Shown: positions 31,388-44,300 of the stretch, piece by piece
Layout: every line of letters begins with the position of its first letter
How positions within the stretch are numbered: position 1 is the first letter of the stretch
Origin: Centroberyx gerrardi
Taxonomy: Eukaryota > Chordata > Actinopteri > Beryciformes > Berycidae
Reading direction: 5' to 3'
Assembly: GCF_048128805.1 (NCBI RefSeq)
Contig: NC_135997.1
Coordinates: 23,207,815 to 23,271,814, forward strand
DNA length: 64,000 nucleotides
Translations under genes and position numbers: made by a program
Notes under the pieces: model-generated
Told to the model about the DNA's origin: nothing
The model's input: the letters and a program-made list of their open reading frames with translations, nothing else
Database searches by the model: none

Positions 31388-31620
31388 ACTTCCGCCAAGG
31401 AGGTTATGTTTTCAGTGCCGTTTGTTTGTCTGTCTGTTTGTTTGACTGTTAGCAGGATTACTGAAAAACTACTGGCCCGATTTTCATGAAACTTCGTGGA
31501 AGGGTGTAGCATGGGCCAAGGAAGAATCCATTAAATTTTGGAGCGGATCTGGATCTGACTCACGAACAAGCAATAGCACGAACCTTGGCGGAGGTCTGCA
31601 CTCTCCGAGTGCCCTTCTAG
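31388..31620. mobile_element. MITE-like repeat with TCCGCCAAGG ends
   Basis: TCCGCCAAGG (31391-31400) and CCTTGGCGGA (31583-31592) are exact inverses. Between them lies the familiar text CTACTGGCCCGATTTTCATG, GGTGTAGCATGGGCCAAGGA and TTTTGGAGCGGATC, followed by CTCTCCGAGTGCCCTTCTAG. This repeat is very widespread in animal genomes. No coding capacity. Confidence 0.65.
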
Positions 31621-33234
31621 TTACCTCTGTGATGTGCATTGTGGCTTTTTTTCATACCATAATACATTTCGTACAGTATATTAGTAATTCACCACTGAAA
31701 ATAGGCAATATGTAAAAAGCGACACTTGACAGGGTACAGGGTCAAGCCCTCTGAGGTCTAAGACTGCTACCGAATGTAATCAATTTGTCCAAGGTCAAGT
31801 ACCTGAATAGGGTGTGAGGTTCCTTTTTGTGTTAATTTTGATTACAGTTGATCCATGCTTGATACATCTGTGATTATATGCCAGTCGCAATTCCCCCTGC
31901 AATGTCTAATTTTCATCATGAAGGACCATGCTGGGAAAAACACTTTATGTCCACATTATGTAAATGAAGAGGTGCCTCACAACCAACGTAAACTACTCCT
32001 TTGAGTTTAAGCATGTGTGCATTCATGAAAAGGGCGCTGCTGGGAACCCGCACACATCCAACCTTGAAGGTCTCCTCCAGTGACCTTCCAAAAAAATGAA
32101 AATTTTCAAACAAGCCTTGCAAGCAAATCATTTAATTTACAAGGAAAAGTGTGAGTAACAACTGATTCTTGGCAATTGGAGCAGTTACAGCTATGCAACC
32201 CGACCCTGATTCCCCTGCTGAAGAGCTGAACCTTATTTTGACTGGGATTGACAGTGTTGGAGATATCAGTTTTTGATAGACAGTTTTCAGAGAAGCTTAA
32301 AAATATGAATGAGGTGATGATGGTGCGGCCGCTGCAACAGGCCTTCAAAGTATTCCAAAAGCTTTAACTTTTAAAAACATGCCGTATGAACTGTACATTC
32401 TTCATTTTTTTAGATATTTTTTTTGCTCATCTTTAGAAAACAATAAATTTCATGATATAGTAGAGGATTACTAACAATGTTTGAAATGTTCATCATTTAA
32501 TTCGATAATTGTTTCGTAAAGAGCACTAGCAATACAAAAACTCATCATCCCCTCAAAAGGTCTTTCAAAAAGATTTCCAGAAGATGCATATTGCTTATCA
32601 CTGGCTAAACCTTAATAAAACAGATGTTGGACAGAAGACGTACCTACTCAATGTCAACAATTATGTAAAATAATATGACTTTGAACAACATATACAGATG
32701 TAGCCACCATTAACTTTCTGTATTTCCACATCACTGTTGCTCCACCACCAAGGGGAAATGTTTTTAATTCCAGCACTGTAGGGTAGCTGGCTTCTGCAGT
32801 GGCTATCACTGTAGAGCATAGTATTTGAAAGAGTTAAAATAATCCATAATGGAGGGTAACAGATTTCATATTTAATATCACTCATATTCACTTGTCATAA
32901 AATACTTCACATCTTTTTCAAAAGACAATGAATTAACAGGAAAGAAACAAGACTTAATGAACCATTAAGAATGTCGTAATCACATTCTGAGGAAAATTAC
33001 AAATAAAAGATTGACTTCAACTTGAATCTAGCCTAGTTCCCTCACAAAAATACTTTTAAAGCTTGGATTTTTCAAATGTAAACACCCTATCCACAGTTCT
33101 ACAAAAATGCTCAAACAAATGATACAAAAGAGCCAGTTGGGTTTGACAAAATCTAACTTAATTCAGTTTTCAAAGGCATGACCGAGGTTTCCTGGACGTG
33201 GTTGATCCTTCCTGTGTCCTGAAGTTTGGGCATC

Positions 33235-36200
33235 TCACTCCCGATGGACCAATACAAAGAGACCCAGCATGAAGAGAACAGCATACTGGGGAAGGAAAAC
33301 AGGTGAGAATTAAATCATTTCTGAAATCACCCCATGAAAATTAGGTTAAATGAAATTAAATATGAGAGTTAAGGAAAACCTGCGAATTGGGATTGGATCA
33401 GTGGCGTCAGACTTACCTTGAATTTGGGGTAGTCGTTCATGAGAATGGTAACAATTCCAATGTATGGCACAAACCTGCAGACGAAAAGAATATTCACTGT
33501 CAGAAAGTTTCATTGATGCATAACACAGGTCGGCCTGTAACTGAATACAAATCAGAAAGAAGACACAAAGCTCATTTACTGAAAAGGTTTAAAGAATGCA
33601 ACCTTTTAGCCACAAAAATAATCTCTGTGACCAACTGGCCCGTCACTGCTGGTTGCAGCATGAGATTTAAGGGGCATCTGAAAATGTCAATGTGGCATTT
33701 ACTCTATCATCAGAGATGTGATCAGGACATCACAAAAAGTAGAAAACAATGAGGCATAAACAGGAAAACAAGAACTCCCTGTTAGAAATGAGGATGAAAT
33801 GTCATAAAACAAAAAAAAGATGAAAAAAAAAAATAGATGTCAGTTGTGCAGGATTTGCTGAGTTTGATTATGATGAAAGGTTTTCACCAATATTGTACTT
33901 GATTCATGGACCAAAGATTACCTGGAGCACTAAAACACCTTGTTTATTAGTCCAGTTTGGACGCCTCTCTCGTAAGCAATTAATTGCAGCCTCTGCAATT
34001 TGGAAATTGCAGAAGTTGATATTGCGATTTCAATTTCTTTTTCAATTAATTGTTCAGCTCTACTGGAAACCCTACAACTTGCGGTTACAGAAGGACAGGC
34101 AAAGTTATCTGTGCCATCATGGATATTTGTCAACAAAGGTCTTACCCCCTGGCTCTTCCCACCACATCTTTTTTCTCCAGCCAGTGCTGCCCCTGCTTGT
34201 ACAGCCCTCTGTCATCCACTGCATTGTTGTCCCCTTTGGTCAAGAACTTAATGTCTCCGTTCTCCCTGTGGACAAAGTATCACGATAGTTTCAGACCACA
34301 CTGTGGACCAAGGCTACTTTTTCATTGCATCTGACTGAATGAAGAATCTTTCGGCGTGTGAAATATCACACAGGCGTATCTGAACATTATTCCAGATGCC
34401 TTTTCAAAACAAGCCAATCCTACAAACAGCATTCTCAAGTTTCATAGACAGGCATGGACCCCGGTGATACAGGAAGCACTACAACACCACAAGCAACACT
34501 TTATAACAAAGTGTGCATTCATACTTTTCATGGATCTTTAGTACTCTGTGTACTATTGGGATCTCTCTGCCCTCTATCCTGAAGACGACAATCTCTCCGA
34601 CTCTGATGGGATCCTCTACCCGGTTGGTCAGAAACAGCAGGTCTCCTCTGTGGAAAGCCGGCTCCATACTCCCACTGAAATGACAAATCATTTTGTAAGA
34701 GTAGGTATCATTTTTACAGCATGGTAGATACATATTTTCAAAATTAAAAATCTTCTGTTGTCGTCACTTAGTACATTTAAAAGGAAATGTCCACCCTTGG
34801 ATACTCTTTTTTGTTGTATCCACTTTCCTTCAACCTGCCTCATCTACTTCTACTTCAGTTAGTGATTTCCTACGTTTCCCACAATGTCTTTTGACAACCT
34901 CCAGAGAACAGGCGAGAACGTGTCGCATTCAGCTGTGGGTTACATGAACAGAACAAAGTCAGCTTGACACGGAATTAGAGCTGGGCAATATATCGATATA
35001 ATATCGATATTGTGATATCAGACTAGAGATCCTCTGGGATTTTGGTTATCGTAATATTGTGATATAGCTTAAATGTTGTCTTTTCCTGGTCTTATAGGCA
35101 GCGTTACAGTTATCTTTTACAGTTATACCATTTACTTAACTCGTTTGACTGTTCTAACATTGAAATGAACAATGAATGCCTCTACCTGCCTCACCATCAT
35201 ATCCACATTAGCCTACTAATGCTTATTTCTCAAATTGTGTAAATATCTTCTGAAAACACCAATAGTCATCCCCACTCACCAGCCAAAATAATTGGAAGAC
35301 CAGTTTTCCATAAAACATTAAAGAGCTGTCACATGTTTGTTAAGCAAAACCTGCAGCGCCGTTCTTAATCTGATTATCTACTTATCGACAATTAATCATA
35401 ATTGACTGGTAATCATATTATCAAATAATAATAATTTATTAATCAAATGCTGATATTTTACCAATAATAAGTGAGTAAACGATCCAGCTAATCTAGGACA
35501 AAACTAGCAAACACTTTGGTCTCCAGTGACTGGAGTTGAGTTGTGCAGCGGACCTCTGCTCCATGTGGAGTCCAGCGAGTGAGAAGTGAAAATCTGAACT
35601 AAAAAAGATAACTGGAATAATTGGGCATGAAATGTTTGTGACTCATGTCATGTGCAAGTGATGGATTATTGCCCAATTATTATCATCTTTTTTGTTGTGG
35701 TTTAGTTGCTCACTCCACTTACCCACTGCATTCGGGGGAATCCTTACTGAGCAGAGGTACAACTCCACTCTTCAAGCACCAAAGCCTTTCTGTATTAGCT
35801 GTGTGATTTGGTGTGATTTGAAAATCACACCATTGTTTTCTTTTCACATCAAATTTGTACGTTTGGCTTCCCGTAATCATCTGACCATATGAAAACAGCA
35901 AAGACATGAATGACAGAATAACAGTATTAGGATATGAATACTACGTTATTTTAAGGTTGTAGGCTACTGTATCCTGTATGTAGGAGTGCATTGTCAGACT
36001 GAGGGCATGGGTGATGCACCCAGCCCATTTTTATAGATCACAAAAATACATAGAGAGGGATGATGCAGGGATAGCGTGAAAACAGGTGACATCTAGAAGA
36101 CCGGTATGTGATAGTTTAAATGTGGCTGTGCATTGAATGCAATTCAAAGATGAGAAAATGCATGAGACTGAGTGACTTGGCAGCTTGTCCTGTCAGGTGT

Positions 36201-37394
36201 GTGGTGGGGAAGATGTAATTCCAATTCTTGAAGCTCTCCGACCAAAACTACATCATAATAACCTGTTAATTGCCTCCCTGAATATGTTTTATGACCAGCT
36301 GAGGGAAAATGTGAACCTAAAAACTGTAAAAACACTCTTGTCTCTACTCTTGCGGTCTTGTATCTTTTGCATGAAGTCAAACAGTGACGTTTCCCTCCAT
36401 ATCAGCATTACACCGCATTGCAATAGTCCACTGTCTTTGGAGTATGTTGTTTTGTGCTCGGGGAGAAATCCCCATGCAGACCTTACCACCCTGGCAACAT
36501 TAACAACCACCAGCCCTTAACCCTGGGAAAATTTGCCCATTCAAATTCTGACTAGTCCAGTCCAGAATGAAAGGTATTAGCCCCCTGCTAGCAGGTTGGT
36601 GAATTTGTTACCAGTGGTAGTGCACCAACATGGCTGGCAACTGTAAAGGTCACACAGAACAATAATCAAATGCCTACCTGAGAACCACAACGATAGGACT
36701 CTCACTGCCAGTGACAACCATTAGTCCTTTCCAGATCATCAGCGCAGAGGACACAATCATACCAAAGTTCAGCACCTGGTAATAGAGCTGCATACAAAAA
36801 TGCACAGGTTTTAAAAGTCATATTTAATCAATCACCAACAGTCTGCACCCCTTCAAAACCTAGGCTAAGTGTCCATTATGGCTTGCATCAGACTATCTGC
36901 AAAACATTTCTTAATTGAAAAGGCCATCTTAATCATAAACTGGCCTAACCAGATCGTCTAGCTCATTAGGCTTCCTCAATCATATGTTTGAGATTAAATT
37001 AAATTAATTGTTCATTCATTAGCAAGCACACCAGCTGGAACAAAGAGTGCATAAACGAGAGTAGTGGAATTAACTGAGGAAGGTAGCTAACTGTTAGCTA
37101 TGTTGAAGTCAGATCATTCTTTAAACGAGATAGCCAGCTTTCTTTTAGGTTGCAGTACAAAGCGAGCCTTGTGAAAGGTACGTGTACACAAAAGAGAAGA
37201 TTGCAGGGAGCTAACAAGTGACAGATAAACTGCAACGTGTTATTGGAGTTAGCTAGCGGTCGTCGGCTAGTTAGTTAGCTCAGGTCCCTAACCACAGAAG
37301 GAAGCAATCGCACCATCAGAATAAACTAACGTTGGGTACATACCTGCCGCTTATTCATGCGACGAACATCGTCAAGAAAATCTAAAGATAACAT
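33235..37394 (-). CDS. sec11a: SEC11A, signal peptidase catalytic subunit (6 exons)
   Basis: Exons: 37344-37394, 36678-36787, 34525-34674, 34146-34265, 33417-33474, 33235-33285, in frame, 179 residues as in human. It is a type II ER membrane serine protease of family S26B that removes signal peptides during translocation, working with SPCS1-3. The membrane anchor is about residues 22-41 ([20 protein letters not shown]). The catalytic Ser56 is in SGSMEP, His96 in IVHRVL, and Asp122 in the GDNNAVDD segment, matching the human Ser-His-Asp residues. A second hydrophobic C-terminal stretch ([14 protein letters not shown]) is present. Near-complete identity to human fits a housekeeping gene. The start is the ATG at 37394, which lies 100-130 bases downstream of an ETS/GC-box promoter. 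Introns carry an AT-rich MITE and other repeats. It is the same strand and neighbour of nmb as in human. Confidence 0.97.
33935..34070. repeat. Possible MITE fragment abutting sec11a exon 4
   Basis: Holds a perfect palindrome TCTGCAATTT-GG-AAATTGCAGA (33992-34013) and ATTGCGATTTCAATTTC ... TCAATTAATTGTTCAGCTCTA. The latter resembles the 'GATTAATTGTGCAGCCCTA' end of a common fish element. Limits uncertain. Confidence 0.4.
34985..35285 (+). mobile_element. MITE fragment with ATATCGATAT terminus
   Basis: Begins GCTGGGCAATATATCGATA and continues with TTGTGATATCAGACTAGA, TTGTCTTTTCCTGGT and AACACCAATAGTCATCCC. This is the left part of a non-autonomous element frequent in teleost introns. The right terminus, expected as the inverse of the left, is absent, so the copy is truncated. 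Located in sec11a intron 2. Confidence 0.6.
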
Positions 37395-37496
37395 TGTTGC
37401 AAACACTACTATATAGAAAAACACCTAAATCACATGAAAACGTTTAAAGTAGCGAACATATGGATGCACGTCAGGCAGTGAAACTTGCATCCGAAT

Positions 37497-37528
37497 CTTC
37501 CGGGTGCGCTCGGTCGGAAGTCCCGCCC
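37497..37528 (-). promoter_or_regulatory. sec11a: sec11a core promoter elements
   Basis: An ETS site CTTCCGGG (37497-37504), a second CGGAAGT (37515-37521) and a GC box CCCGCCC (37522-37528) lie 100-135 bases upstream of the ATG. There is no TATA box. This is the usual make-up of a housekeeping promoter. Confidence 0.5.
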
Positions 37529-38069
37529 ACTTTCAAACGCTTTGTTGAGGTGTCACTTCTGGATACGGGCGCGTGGAGGAGGGGGTTTCCAATATGTTGC
37601 ATGCACTGTTTTGGGGAGTTTGTGTATGCAGTATGCAGTGTTTTACAGCGACTTCAGTGTTTTACAGCTGAGAGGCGTCGTTATGCACGAAGCGGCGTCA
37701 AAACTCCAGTGTATTAAAAAAAGAACGCAAATGTTTGATTAAATCCGTTATTTTTAATCGATAATAAGTAGTCCATAATTATTATAGTCATTTAGTCATT
37801 TATTCTTCCGCCAAGTAATCTAGGTCTTAAACAGCAGCTAAACAACGTGGATTCTATGCGACACAGAAGTAGCGGTATGAGTGGGACTTTTGTTTAGTGC
37901 GTTAATATTTAAAGTGACTAGCCAATCAGAACGGACGGAGTCTTTTTTTGGCTTCAGCAAGGCTTCATATGAAAATCTTCAAAAATTGTCACGCTTTGAC
38001 AAAAACGTTCACACAAAACAAGCAGATTAGCCTGACCATTTGTAACTGTGAGTAAAATCAAGGCTTAAA

Positions 38070-38348
38070 CCCACTGAGCGATTATAAATTGATTATGGTA
38101 GATGTCTAGGCTAAAATGAGGCTATAGGGTTTAAAAAGTTAAAGTGTAGTAGACATCTACTGCATTATCTTGTACATATGGACTTCTCGTGCATATTTTT
38201 GATATTTACAACTGTTAATGCATTGTTTAAATATGTAATAATGTATTTACCGTTTGGTCTAAAACTGGACTATACATGGCCAAAAAAGATCCTGGGCCAT
38301 ATTAGAGCTAAAGACGCAACATTGAAATGACGTCTAGTGCTCAGTGGG
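38070..38348. mobile_element. MITE with CCCACTGAGC ends
   Basis: Terminal inverted repeats CCCACTGAGC (38070-38079) and GCTCAGTGGG (38339-38348) bound 279 bases. Inside, GTAGATGTCT (38098-38107) pairs with AGACATCTAC (38151-38160). No coding capacity, and no clear target duplication. Confidence 0.6.
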
Positions 38349-40092
38349 ATATGATCAGTCATACTGTGTTCAATAAAAAGATGAGTAAACTGTGACCTCC
38401 AGGCAGTAGTAAGGCAAACAACCAATATAAAAACAAATCACTATGAATTAATCATTTATGTCATATTAATGTCAGCCTTTAAAGGTGGGTAAACTTTACT
38501 CCACAAATAAAAAGGTGTGTAAACTGAGTGTAGGTGGGTTTACTCTCCACTACATCAGTGTTTATGATTAACACTGGACTGTGTCTCACAATCAATATTG
38601 TGATAGCCTGCTTCACAAAAAGGAGAAATCTAGGTTGGCAGGTGAGTAGCTTACACCCATAGTGATTATAAACAGTTTTCTTTTTTTCTTTTATCATGTG
38701 CCACATCTAATTTCCTGTAGGAAGTGCATTCGACTGAGTAGGTGATAAGATAATTAGTGACCACACACCTGAAACCCAGCACAAGTATTTGTTGTTGACT
38801 CAGCCTGTGGGGATTATTAGCAACACATCTGTCACACCTGTTTTAGCCATTATTAAAACATAGGATATCATTTCTGCGAGTTTATATGACTCATACTTAA
38901 TTGTGTTTGTATTGGTTTTTTTCCTGATGTTTCCGAGTTCATGCTCATTTGACGAAATTTTATGAGACAGTGTTGGCTGTGTGGTTTTCCGAATTGTGTT
39001 TTGTTTTCCACCTGATACAGCATGTTTGGCTCTCCTGAGAGACAACAAGGACGCACCGATATCACTACTGGTATCAACTATAGGGCCTATACCATAATAA
39101 GATAGGGTAGGTGTTTTGGAGAATTTCCCCAACAGTAAAATCTAATACCAAAAAATTAAAAATCTGACCAATATGTTTGCCTTTTTCAGCAATAAAAGTT
39201 TATTAGATTTCTCCATTGAAGAAAAATGGATTATATCTCAGTAATTGTTAGTAGGGTGCTGAGGTAAAACTAATGCTATCAGCACTGAGTATCAGTGCAC
39301 TGGACAACACCACTAGCACAGAGCATCAAAAGACTCACTCCACACTCTGCCGACAGAAGACAACATGAGGTGAGTGGGCATGAGGCTTGGGCTTGGCTGT
39401 TATTCCCTATATCAGTAGAATACAACAACTAAAATATCTATTGTATACTTTAAGCACTCTTAAAGCAACCCAAAAGGACTGTAGCAATTTTTACAGCTTA
39501 ACCTGGATGTGCACAGATAGCATTTGAAGACCAATTGAATAGTATTTCCAAAACATTATATTCATTTTTGGGTTAAAAATAAATAAATAAATAAACATTA
39601 CCTGAATCTCATTCATTCATTCAATCTGTCGAAGTGAAAATAATTTTGTTAACCATGGACTTTGGAAGTTACCTCGTATCCTTTTCCATAATTTATTTTT
39701 ATTTGTCAGTGCTTAATGAATGAATTTTCAGGCACATGCAATGGTATAAAGGGAGCTATCAAGTTCCCACACAGTTCTCTCACTCTGCCCTGGTGTGGGG
39801 CGGCTTCCTGATATCATGAAGGTCCAGTCATCTCTTTAACGGCTGGGCAAATTCTGACCTTAAACGGGTCTTAGGATTTGAATAATAGTTTTTATCCATT
39901 GATGCATTTCTTTCCTAATGGGAGCATTTTCTTTTAGTAGGACACATTTACGAAGGTAATAGTGCATAGACAAATGATAGAGTTGTGTTATACAGCTTAA
40001 TGTTCTCTGTGATGTCAGTGTGTTTTATGGAGTATGATTCATTGTATCATGGTTTTGTGTTCTGGCTTGAGTCTGCTCTGAGAACAATAATA

Positions 40093-40122
<30 letters not shown>
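40093..40122. repeat. (ATCT)n microsatellite
   Basis: About seven tetranucleotide units. Confidence 0.9.
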
Positions 40123-40123
<1 letters not shown>

Positions 40124-40344
40124 TTACATGCAAACATACATACATACTCCTCTCAAGTGTTGTCATCATTTTGGGGCTTTTGGATTATATCCAGATACAT
40201 TATGTTTCACCATTGGTGGAAATGAATGAGATTGTGGTATTCTGTTCTTAAAATAGGTGAAATAATGTAACTAGAAATGACATATGATGAAGTGATTGCA
40301 TATTTTAACCCATTACTGAATTTAAAAACAAGAGTCTAACAGCC

Positions 40345-40440
40345 CCGTGATGTTGAATTTTGTGGAAGCGTCTCTGCTGGGAATCAAACTCAGGTCTCCT
40401 GTTTGAGAGTCTGCAGTCTAACTCCCTGCGGGCCACGTGA
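40345..40440 (-). repeat. tRNA-like relic
   Basis: On the minus strand, GAGTTTGATTCCC looks like a pol III B box within a T-arm (CTGAG paired imperfectly to CCCAG). Upstream is a GGCCCGCAGGGAGTTAGAC D-arm-like piece. The anticodon stem does not pair well, so this is a degenerate tRNA pseudogene or SINE head rather than a working tRNA. Confidence 0.35.
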
Positions 40441-41358
40441 CCCGTACAGTGGTGAACAGAGCGACCGACCGACTGACAATACCATCCATACAGTCCCTGG
40501 CGCGGAAGTTGCTTTATCCTCGCTTCATAAAGCCATGAAATGTTGAAATGCTAAGCTAATATGACTAGCGATTTCTTTTTTTTTTTCATTGTAGCATCAA
40601 AACCCATCAGAATCCACCTCAACAAATAAAAAAAAGCATAACCCCCGAAAAGCAAAATAGTCAATATTAGAGTTAGACGTAGTTAAAGGCAATCATTTTT
40701 CTCTTCTATTCATTTTCACATTAGACTGAAAGGGATCCGGAATCCCTTATTTGGGCTGAAAAATGACGTCACACTTGAGAGGACTGTTATGGACTGCTAA
40801 TGAGGTTACTTTTTTCAATCATTTGCTTCAAATGTCATGCATAAGTTGATAAGATGCAACCCAACCAGCTCCAAACTCCAGGAATATTGTTTAAATGTTA
40901 AATAATTTCAGAAAAATCTAACAAGTGAAGGTTATTTTTACATCCCCAAAGTGCATTAACAGTTTTGATTTTATTCTAGCAGATTTAGCCTTTCATTTCT
41001 CCCATGAGAGGGAACTATGGTGCAAGATATGGATCAGAATGTCATTATTTCCTAGTCAGCAAAAGCTGGCTGTGCAGAGGTAGATTAACTCAACACTGAC
41101 AGTCAACTTAACGATGGCACTGAGACCAGTGGCTGCCTGCGACTTTTGGTGGATTGGAGATAAAACTTTTTTCAAATGCCAACTAGTCTGTGGCATTTAG
41201 GAACGTGTGATGCTTTTCATATAATCTGTCTAAATGGTCAGAACTACGCTGGCCCGCCAATTGTAATTGAGATCATGCACAACAATGTGAGGTCAGAATC
41301 ACAGGCAGCCTGGTGAGGGATTGGTCCTTAGATACCACACTCGCCAGTCTCTGTTCCT

Positions 41359-41359
<1 letters not shown>

Positions 41360-41396
<37 letters not shown>
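41360..41396. repeat. Poly(T) tract of 37
   Basis: Uninterrupted T run. It could be the A tail of a minus-strand retroinsertion, but no element body was recognised beside it. Confidence 0.9.
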
Positions 41397-41397
<1 letters not shown>

Positions 41398-44300
41398 TTC
41401 ATTTGATTTAATGAGGTCTCACCAAGAGTACACCTCCATTGTGCCTCTGATGTTGTACAAATATAGGACTTGGCTGAATTTAAGGATATAGTTGTGTTGC
41501 CTGGCATAACCTAGTATGTGTAGACCAGTGAATAATTGTGCCCTTTTGTAGTCCTACTGCTAGTTATCTATCAAAATGAAATGTTAGCAATCAATTTCCT
41601 TTAGCTAGAACAAATCGCTGCTGTCGGTTGAAAACCTCATACCTCCAAAATGTCAACTTTTGCAGAATTAAGAACACAGGCTTGTTTTTAGATTGAACAC
41701 AACGCATTTTTGAGTTTATCCAGTGGGGTTTTGAAAGGGTTTCATAGACCCCATGTGTCATACAATTTACTCAACCCATAGAGTAACATGTAATCCTTCA
41801 ATTGCAATTGGAAAACATGGAAACCACCAAAACTGGAGTTATACGTCACATGACAACAATATCATGTTCGATATGATGTCACAACCTAAGCCTGACTGTA
41901 TGAGTGCTGCTTAATGTGCTTAATGTGTTCAGGACCCAAGGCTGTGTGAGTGCCAGGTCTTCACACGAACTCAAATTTATGTCCTATTAAATGAGATGGC
42001 AATTATTTAGGCCTAAATGTACTTGCAAAATTTCTCTAGTTAGGCACTTCCGATTCTCTCATTTGCCGTGTCTTGTCGTGGGTCTTTATTCTGAGATTAC
42101 TCTAATTGCGTTGATCCAGTGCTCTTTATTTCATTCCATCAGAGCTACTCAGTGCAGCATGAGGAGCTATGCCAATGCATGCTTTTCTCTGTAATTTCCC
42201 TGCTTCACTCATTATTTTTTCTGTAATGTCTTGCAGGATTCTGATCAGATTAAGGAGTGTCTCATTTTCTGATGGGGCCCTTTCAGGAGAATGTGATTTA
42301 CTGTCACTTATACGAACAGACAATGATGGTGACAATGTGGAAGAGATCCTACAAAATGGAGATAATGAGCTTCAAGATTATTTGAGTTCATTTCCAACAC
42401 ACTCTTCATCCATTCTGATTACCTGACGTTCATAAGTCAATATATCTCAAATCTATCTAACAGGAGGATCCATTGTGCAAATGTGTTATCTTTTTGTCAC
42501 CCAAAGACAATGTCCTGTATCTTTTAAACAGTATCATACTTTGTTTTCATTTTGTGCTATCAATCATTTTGTAAGAGTAGGTGTCACTTTTTTCAAAGGG
42601 TGGATATAGGATTTTCAAAAGAAATACCATATTCCCTCCTTGTACATTATTGTGCCAATTTATGGTTGATTATTTAAAGACTAAAATTAATCAAATTTTC
42701 TAAAACTCTAAAGTAGCATTTTTTCAAGACGACAGCTATAATAGCAGGGAGTGACAGATGCAAAATAGAAGCAGGGAAATACTTTTAGCAATTTAGGCAG
42801 TTGCTTCCCAGGTAAACCAAATGTTCACCTCCAGCTTTATCCTAAGTTTGGTCAATTAAAAACAAGGCATCATTTGATAGTCTGCGTGGACAGACTTTTG
42901 CTTTTCTCACTTTTCACCAATGGTGCGGTGAGTGAAGTAACAGTAGGTGGCAGGAGTGTCATGTTTCATGATAGGCCCGATCTTCCCCAAGTTGTCATCA
43001 CCTCAGTCACACTAACCGGACGTGAAAGGCCCATCCAGTCCCCTACCTCAGCAATCCTACGCAGGCCTGGACTTGAGTCATCGTTTGGGATACCTCCCCT
43101 GTGGGTATTCCAAACATACACACACGTCTAATGAGCTGCAAGAATAGCCGAGGTGAAGCAGCACCTAGACACACGACAACACAGACTTAGTGGGGAATCT
43201 GCTTGATAGGGACGGTGAATCAGACACGAGCGAGATGTCAGTCGGTTTTGATCCATTCACAGCAAAGTACGGCTCTGTTCTGTTCAGTTCTCAGAGGTTT
43301 AGCTTCTCTCTTCCCCACATTAAAGAGGAAATTTACACCGAAACAGAATTGAACAGATCGGAAAAACAAGTTAGTGTGGAATGTCATTATCTGTCGTTCT
43401 ACAAAATGCTGTAAGATGCCCATATTTTTTGAAGTAGACATCATTTGTATACTGTGCAGAAGCAGAAAAGAGGAAAGGAGTCACAAACAGTTATGTATTG
43501 GAGGCTAACACTGTACAGCAGGCTATAAGATAACACTAAAATTAGATGGTTGACATTGTTGATGTTTTCCACTTGTCTTTAGTATCACAGAAGTGATTTA
43601 CTATTTATCAGATCAAACCTTCAATGAAGCAGCCTCCTCATTTATTTCTGCCCTACTTCCAAGAAGACTATCCACCGTAGATGTGTCACAGATTATAGCA
43701 AAATAGAAGCGTGTCAAAAATGCGGTCTGCCTAATTGAGGCGTCAGCTATCAGGCACAACAGTCTGTCATCTCTTTCTGCTGGCGACAGCTCCTGACCCT
43801 CTCATGCTGCTGGATGACATCAGAAGTGACATTAAGTGAGCTTTTTGATAAGTGTGCATTTAGCATTGAGGCGCTGTTCACACCTGTGTGTGAGGCCACC
43901 GCTTACATAAACGATGACTCACAAATGACTGGGAATCACAAATGATTACCATGATGAAGTTAGCCTTTCTCCCTGTAAACACACTGGTTGCAAGCAACAG
44001 GAACCTGAATTGCCGCTGAGTGGTTGTACTATTGAGCAAGTAATGGCTCAAGGAAACAGGCTTTATTTAACACTGACATCTAGTGTACACACGCAGTCTT
44101 TTCTCAAGTTAGAGATCCAGAAACTTTGTGTGCTCTTTGTGTAGGTCTGCCATAAGTGATTGGATCCTGGACAGTGTATTCACTCCAAATGTATAAGTGC
44201 TATTCTAACTTCAATTGAAATCAGAATAACAGTGTTGTGAAGTTGTTTGAAAACAAACGATTCAGGATGAGAATATACAATATTTTAGTTATTTTTGTTA

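Larger units (their letters stand above)
29789..33234. other. Spacer between nmb and sec11a
   Basis: Includes the upstream flank of nmb and the sec11a 3' UTR. A SINE (about 30960-31110) and a MITE (31388-31620) are listed separately. The block 30420-30640 is less AT-rich than its surroundings but gives no recognisable exon. No other gene seen. Confidence 0.5.

Noticed and set aside
33387-34334. Plus-strand frames of 83-131 codons
   Set aside because: They are antisense to sec11a exons 4-5 and intron repeats.
40345-40440. Possible working tRNA gene
   Set aside because: The B box is present but the anticodon and acceptor stems do not pair; kept only as a relic.
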